A stretch of DNA of 64,000 bases from Sphingomonas sp. Its GTDB lineage: Bacteria > Pseudomonadota > Alphaproteobacteria > Sphingomonadales > Sphingomonadaceae. How positions within the stretch are numbered: position 1 is the stretch's first letter; each line of letters begins with the position of its first letter. The notes beneath the pieces were generated by a model, which worked only from the letters and a program-made list of their open reading frames with translations, was not told the origin of the DNA and made no database searches. Both the position numbers and the translations under genes were made by a program. Below, in pieces: positions 53,685 through 64,000 of the stretch. The DNA lies in NCBI GenBank assembly GCA_019635535.1, contig JAHBZH010000001.1, positions 1,392,995 to 1,456,994 on the forward strand, read 5' to 3'.

Positions 53685-54863
53685 TTACGGAACCGGGCTC
53701 GGCTTCTGCCGGCCGCCGCCGCTGTGCTGGCGGATGACGCGCAGGTAGGAATCGACCAGCGCCTGGTTGACCTCATCCCAGCCATAATGGCGGCTGGCGG
53801 CTTCCCCGGCCCGGCCGACGGCGGCGCGGGCATCGGCGTCGGTGCAATAATATGCCAGCGCCTCGCAGAAGGCGTCGTGCGCGCCGGGACGGATCAGCCG
53901 GCCGGTGACGCCGTCTTCGACCAGGCTTTCGCTGCCCGTCGCCCGCGCCGCCACCACCGGCAGGCCCGCCGCCATCGCCTCCAAAGTCACATTGCCGAAC
54001 GTCTCGGTGACACTGGGGTTGAACAGCATGTCCATCGAAGCAACGGCGCGCCCCAGATCATTGCCGCACTGAAAGCCGGTGAAGATCGCCTGCGGCAGGC
54101 GCTTCTCGAACCAGTCGCGCGCCGGCCCCTCGCCGACGATCAATACCTTGTGGCGTATCTGCCGCCGCTCCAGCCGGTCGATCGTCTCGGAAAAGACGTC
54201 GAGGCCCTTTTCCATCACCAGCCGCCCGGTGAAGCCGATCGCCGGCATGTCGTCGGCGATGCCGAGCGCGCGGCGCCAGGTCAGATCGCGCCGGCCGGCA
54301 TTGAAGATTTCCCGGTCGATGCCACGCGTCCAGATGCCGACATCGTAGTTCATCCGCTGGTCGCGCAGCAGCTGCGCCATCGAATCGGACGGCGCGAAGA
54401 TCGCATCGCAGCGGCGGTAGAAGCGCCGCAACGTCGCCAGCACCAGCGGCTCCATGAAGGCGAGGCCGTAATAGCGCGGATAGGTCTCGAACCTGGTGTG
54501 GACCGAGGCGACCACCGGCAGATCCCATTTGCGCGCCAGCGTCACCGCGCGGTGGCCGGTGATTTCGGGGCTGGCGACGTGGAAAAGCGTGGGGCGGAAG
54601 GCCTGGAGATCGCGCCGGATACGGGCCGGCAGCGCGAAGCCGACCTTGTACTCGCTGCGCCCGGGAATCGGGAAGGAGGGGACGGAAACGAGATCGCCCT
54701 TCGGTTCGAAGGCCGGCGTGTCCGTGGTCGGCGAATAGACCCGGACCGCCGCGCCCTGGCGCAGCAGATAATCGGCGAGGCGATTGAGCGCCTGGTTCGC
54801 GCCGTCGCGGACATAATTGTAATTGCCGCTGAAGATCGCGACGCGCAGCTCGGCCGCGTTCAT
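53685..54863 (-). CDS. GT4-family glycosyltransferase (mannosyltransferase-like)
   Basis: 392 residues with the GT-B fold. The N-terminal domain begins LRVAIFSGNYNYVRDGANQALNRLADYL and includes SVHTRFETYPRYYGL. The C-terminal nucleotide-sugar domain has GFTGRLVMEKGLDVF, VGEGPARDWFE and the EX7E element in TETFGNVTLEAMAAGLPVVA. It resembles GDP-mannose-dependent alpha-mannosyltransferases (MgtA type) acting on lipids or glycans at the inner membrane. Its ATG overlaps the stop of the 44-residue membrane protein gene. Confidence 0.88.
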   Translation of the reverse strand: MNAAELRVAIFSGNYNYVRDGANQALNRLADYLLRQGAAVRVYSPTTDTPAFEPKGDLVSVPSFPIPGRSEYKVGFALPARIRRDLQAFRPTLFHVASPEITGHRAVTLARKWDLPVVASVHTRFETYPRYYGLAFMEPLVLATLRRFYRRCDAIFAPSDSMAQLLRDQRMNYDVGIWTRGIDREIFNAGRRDLTWRRALGIADDMPAIGFTGRLVMEKGLDVFSETIDRLERRQIRHKVLIVGEGPARDWFEKRLPQAIFTGFQCGNDLGRAVASMDMLFNPSVTETFGNVTLEAMAAGLPVVAARATGSESLVEDGVTGRLIRPGAHDAFCEALAYYCTDADARAAVGRAGEAASRHYGWDEVNQALVDSYLRVIRQHSGGGRQKPSPVP

Positions 54864-54994
54864 GGCCGATCGTCCTGCGGGATTTCCGTGTCCTGTCGCG
54901 GCAGATCGCGCAGCACCCGGCGCACCCGGCGGATGCCCCAGAGCGGCGGCACGATCAAAAGCGCGAGCAGGAAGAGAGTGAAGGCTTCTTTCAT
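54860..54994 (-). CDS. 44-residue single-pass membrane protein
   Basis: The ATG at 54994 opens MKEAFTLFLLALLIVPPLWGI, one membrane helix, followed by an Arg-rich cytosolic tail (RRVRRVLRDLPRQ) and an acidic end. The stop overlaps the start of the glycosyltransferase gene (ATGA), which argues that it is real and co-translated. It may anchor or regulate that enzyme; there is no known family. Confidence 0.65.
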   Translation of the reverse strand: MKEAFTLFLLALLIVPPLWGIRRVRRVLRDLPRQDTEIPQDDRP

Positions 54995-55010
54995 GACATG
55001 CCCGAAAACG

Positions 55011-55044
55011 AAAGCGCCCCGCCGCAGGGTATACGGCGGGGCGC
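55011..55044 (-). terminator. Intrinsic terminator of rpoC
   Basis: Eleven-base perfect arms GCGCCCCGCCG and CGGCGGGGCGC (55014-55044). On the minus strand they are followed by TTTCGTTTTC, 22 bases past the rpoC stop. It lies just upstream of the small membrane protein gene. Confidence 0.88.
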
Positions 55045-55066
55045 TTCGTATCACTAGGCGCCCCGG

Positions 55067-59386
<4,320 letters not shown>

Positions 59387-59454
59387 TTTTCAGTCCCTCT
59401 TTCGGGAAATCTCGTCGTCGGGCGGAAGGGGGAGGGGCGTCGCCGCCCGCTCCC

Positions 59455-63615
<4,161 letters not shown>

Positions 63616-63661
63616 GGAGAGTTGTCTCGCCTCTTCATCAAGAATCTGGAGCGCCCAAACA

Positions 63662-63695
63662 CAAAAAGCCGCGGGTTCCAAACGGGAACCGCAGC
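63662..63695 (-). terminator. Attenuator-like hairpin in the rpoB leader
   Basis: On the minus strand GCTGCGGTTCC and GGAACCCGCGGC pair with one wobble and one bulge, followed by TTTTTGTG, about 47 bases upstream of the rpoB ATG. Partial terminators before rpoB are known in other bacteria; this may instead end an upstream ribosomal-protein transcript. Confidence 0.65.
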
Positions 63696-63785
63696 TTTCG
63701 GCGTCTATGAAACCTCGGCCGATCAATGCGTTGAGTGCGCTGCGCGACGGCGCACCCTGTTCCGAACGGCTGTGGTGAGGCGCGC

Positions 63786-63814
63786 CATGTAGGAAATAGC
63801 GCCCGGCATGTCAA
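63786..63814 (-). promoter_or_regulatory. Sigma70-type promoter upstream of rpoB
   Basis: Reading the minus strand, TTGACA is followed after exactly 17 bases by TACATG, a good housekeeping pair for this group. It would give an rpoB leader of about 160 bases that contains the hairpin. Confidence 0.6.
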
Positions 63815-64000
63815 CGCGGCGAGGTCCGAATCTGCTCGTCTCTGGGGCGCGTTCCGTTCGTCGCCGGGGCGCAACGATCCGACCCGGATTTGCGCGACGA
63901 ACGGAGCCCATGCGGCCGCGAAATTCGTTGCCCCCCTGTTATGAGACAGAAACCGAAACGATTTCGCATCGCCATGGCCGCGTTAGGCGCGCCCATCGTG
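63815..64000. other. Gap upstream of the rpoB promoter
   Basis: About 186 bases to the window edge. No protein, tRNA or rRNA is recognised. The rplJ-rplL genes that often precede rpoB are not present here, so they lie further out or elsewhere. Confidence 0.5.

Noticed and set aside
63815..64000. Short minus-strand frame of 61 residues at the right edge
   Set aside because: No RBS, Arg-rich shadow composition, and it overlaps the region just upstream of the predicted rpoB promoter.

Overview
The window is high-GC DNA with dense genes, many ATGA/GTGA stop-start overlaps, frequent GTG/TTG starts and GGGGAGG-type intergenic palindromes. Together with rpoB/rpoC, an extended ribosomal protein S16, a separate ftsY-yciB unit and a CHASE3 hybrid kinase, this points to an alphaproteobacterium, most likely of the Sphingomonadales. 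That placement is an inference from gene content and style, not from a marker search. No rRNA, tRNA, CRISPR array, insertion sequence or prophage was recognised.

Layout. (1) 1-5277: what looks like the end of a type VI secretion locus (transmembrane Ser/Thr kinase, TagH-type FHA protein), then an OmpA-family protein and a membrane-anchored TPR protein of CcmI/NrfG type. (2) 5426-21541: two convergent operons that look like one electron-transfer system. The plus-strand operon encodes a FAD / double cNMP-binding / four-cluster ferredoxin fusion, a b-type cytochrome membrane protein, an FHA domain fused to a membrane-anchored decaheme cytochrome c, and a CpdA-like phosphodiesterase. The minus-strand operon encodes a c554-like pentaheme cytochrome, a lipoprotein with two GlcG/HbpS-like domains, an outer-membrane beta-barrel, and a 1414-residue decaheme cytochrome with LVIVD-type propeller repeats. 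In all there are 25 predicted haem sites, from a cytosolic flavin to the outer membrane, with apparent cAMP and phosphothreonine inputs. (3) 21797-25041: acetolactate synthase and an aldehyde dehydrogenase. (4) 25062-33150: TPR/TonB-C-like protein, Popeye-like cNMP-binding membrane protein, M3 peptidase, a CHASE2 adenylate/guanylate cyclase with a secreted partner, and a phosphotransferase. (5) 33421-35571: a 44-residue peptide, a UUCG hairpin, and two overlapping, apparently related proteins of unknown family. This resembles a small peptide-modification operon. (6) 35662-44292: TPR protein, sodB, the dapF-mtaB-ftsY-yciB-ABC operon, hybrid kinase. (7) 44440-50479: ffh and the rpsP-rimM-trmD-rplS core, interrupted by a serine hydrolase and a VapBC-type toxin-antitoxin pair. 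(8) 50674-64000: DPP4-like peptidase, PadR regulator with twin palindromes, glycosyltransferase with a coupled 44-residue membrane protein, then rpoC, rpoB and the rpoB leader.

The most novel parts are the regulated multihaem electron conduit (region 2) and the peptide plus twin-enzyme operon (region 5). A cyclic-nucleotide theme links regions 2 and 4: a cyclase, a phosphodiesterase and three cNMP-binding domains lie within about 27 kb.
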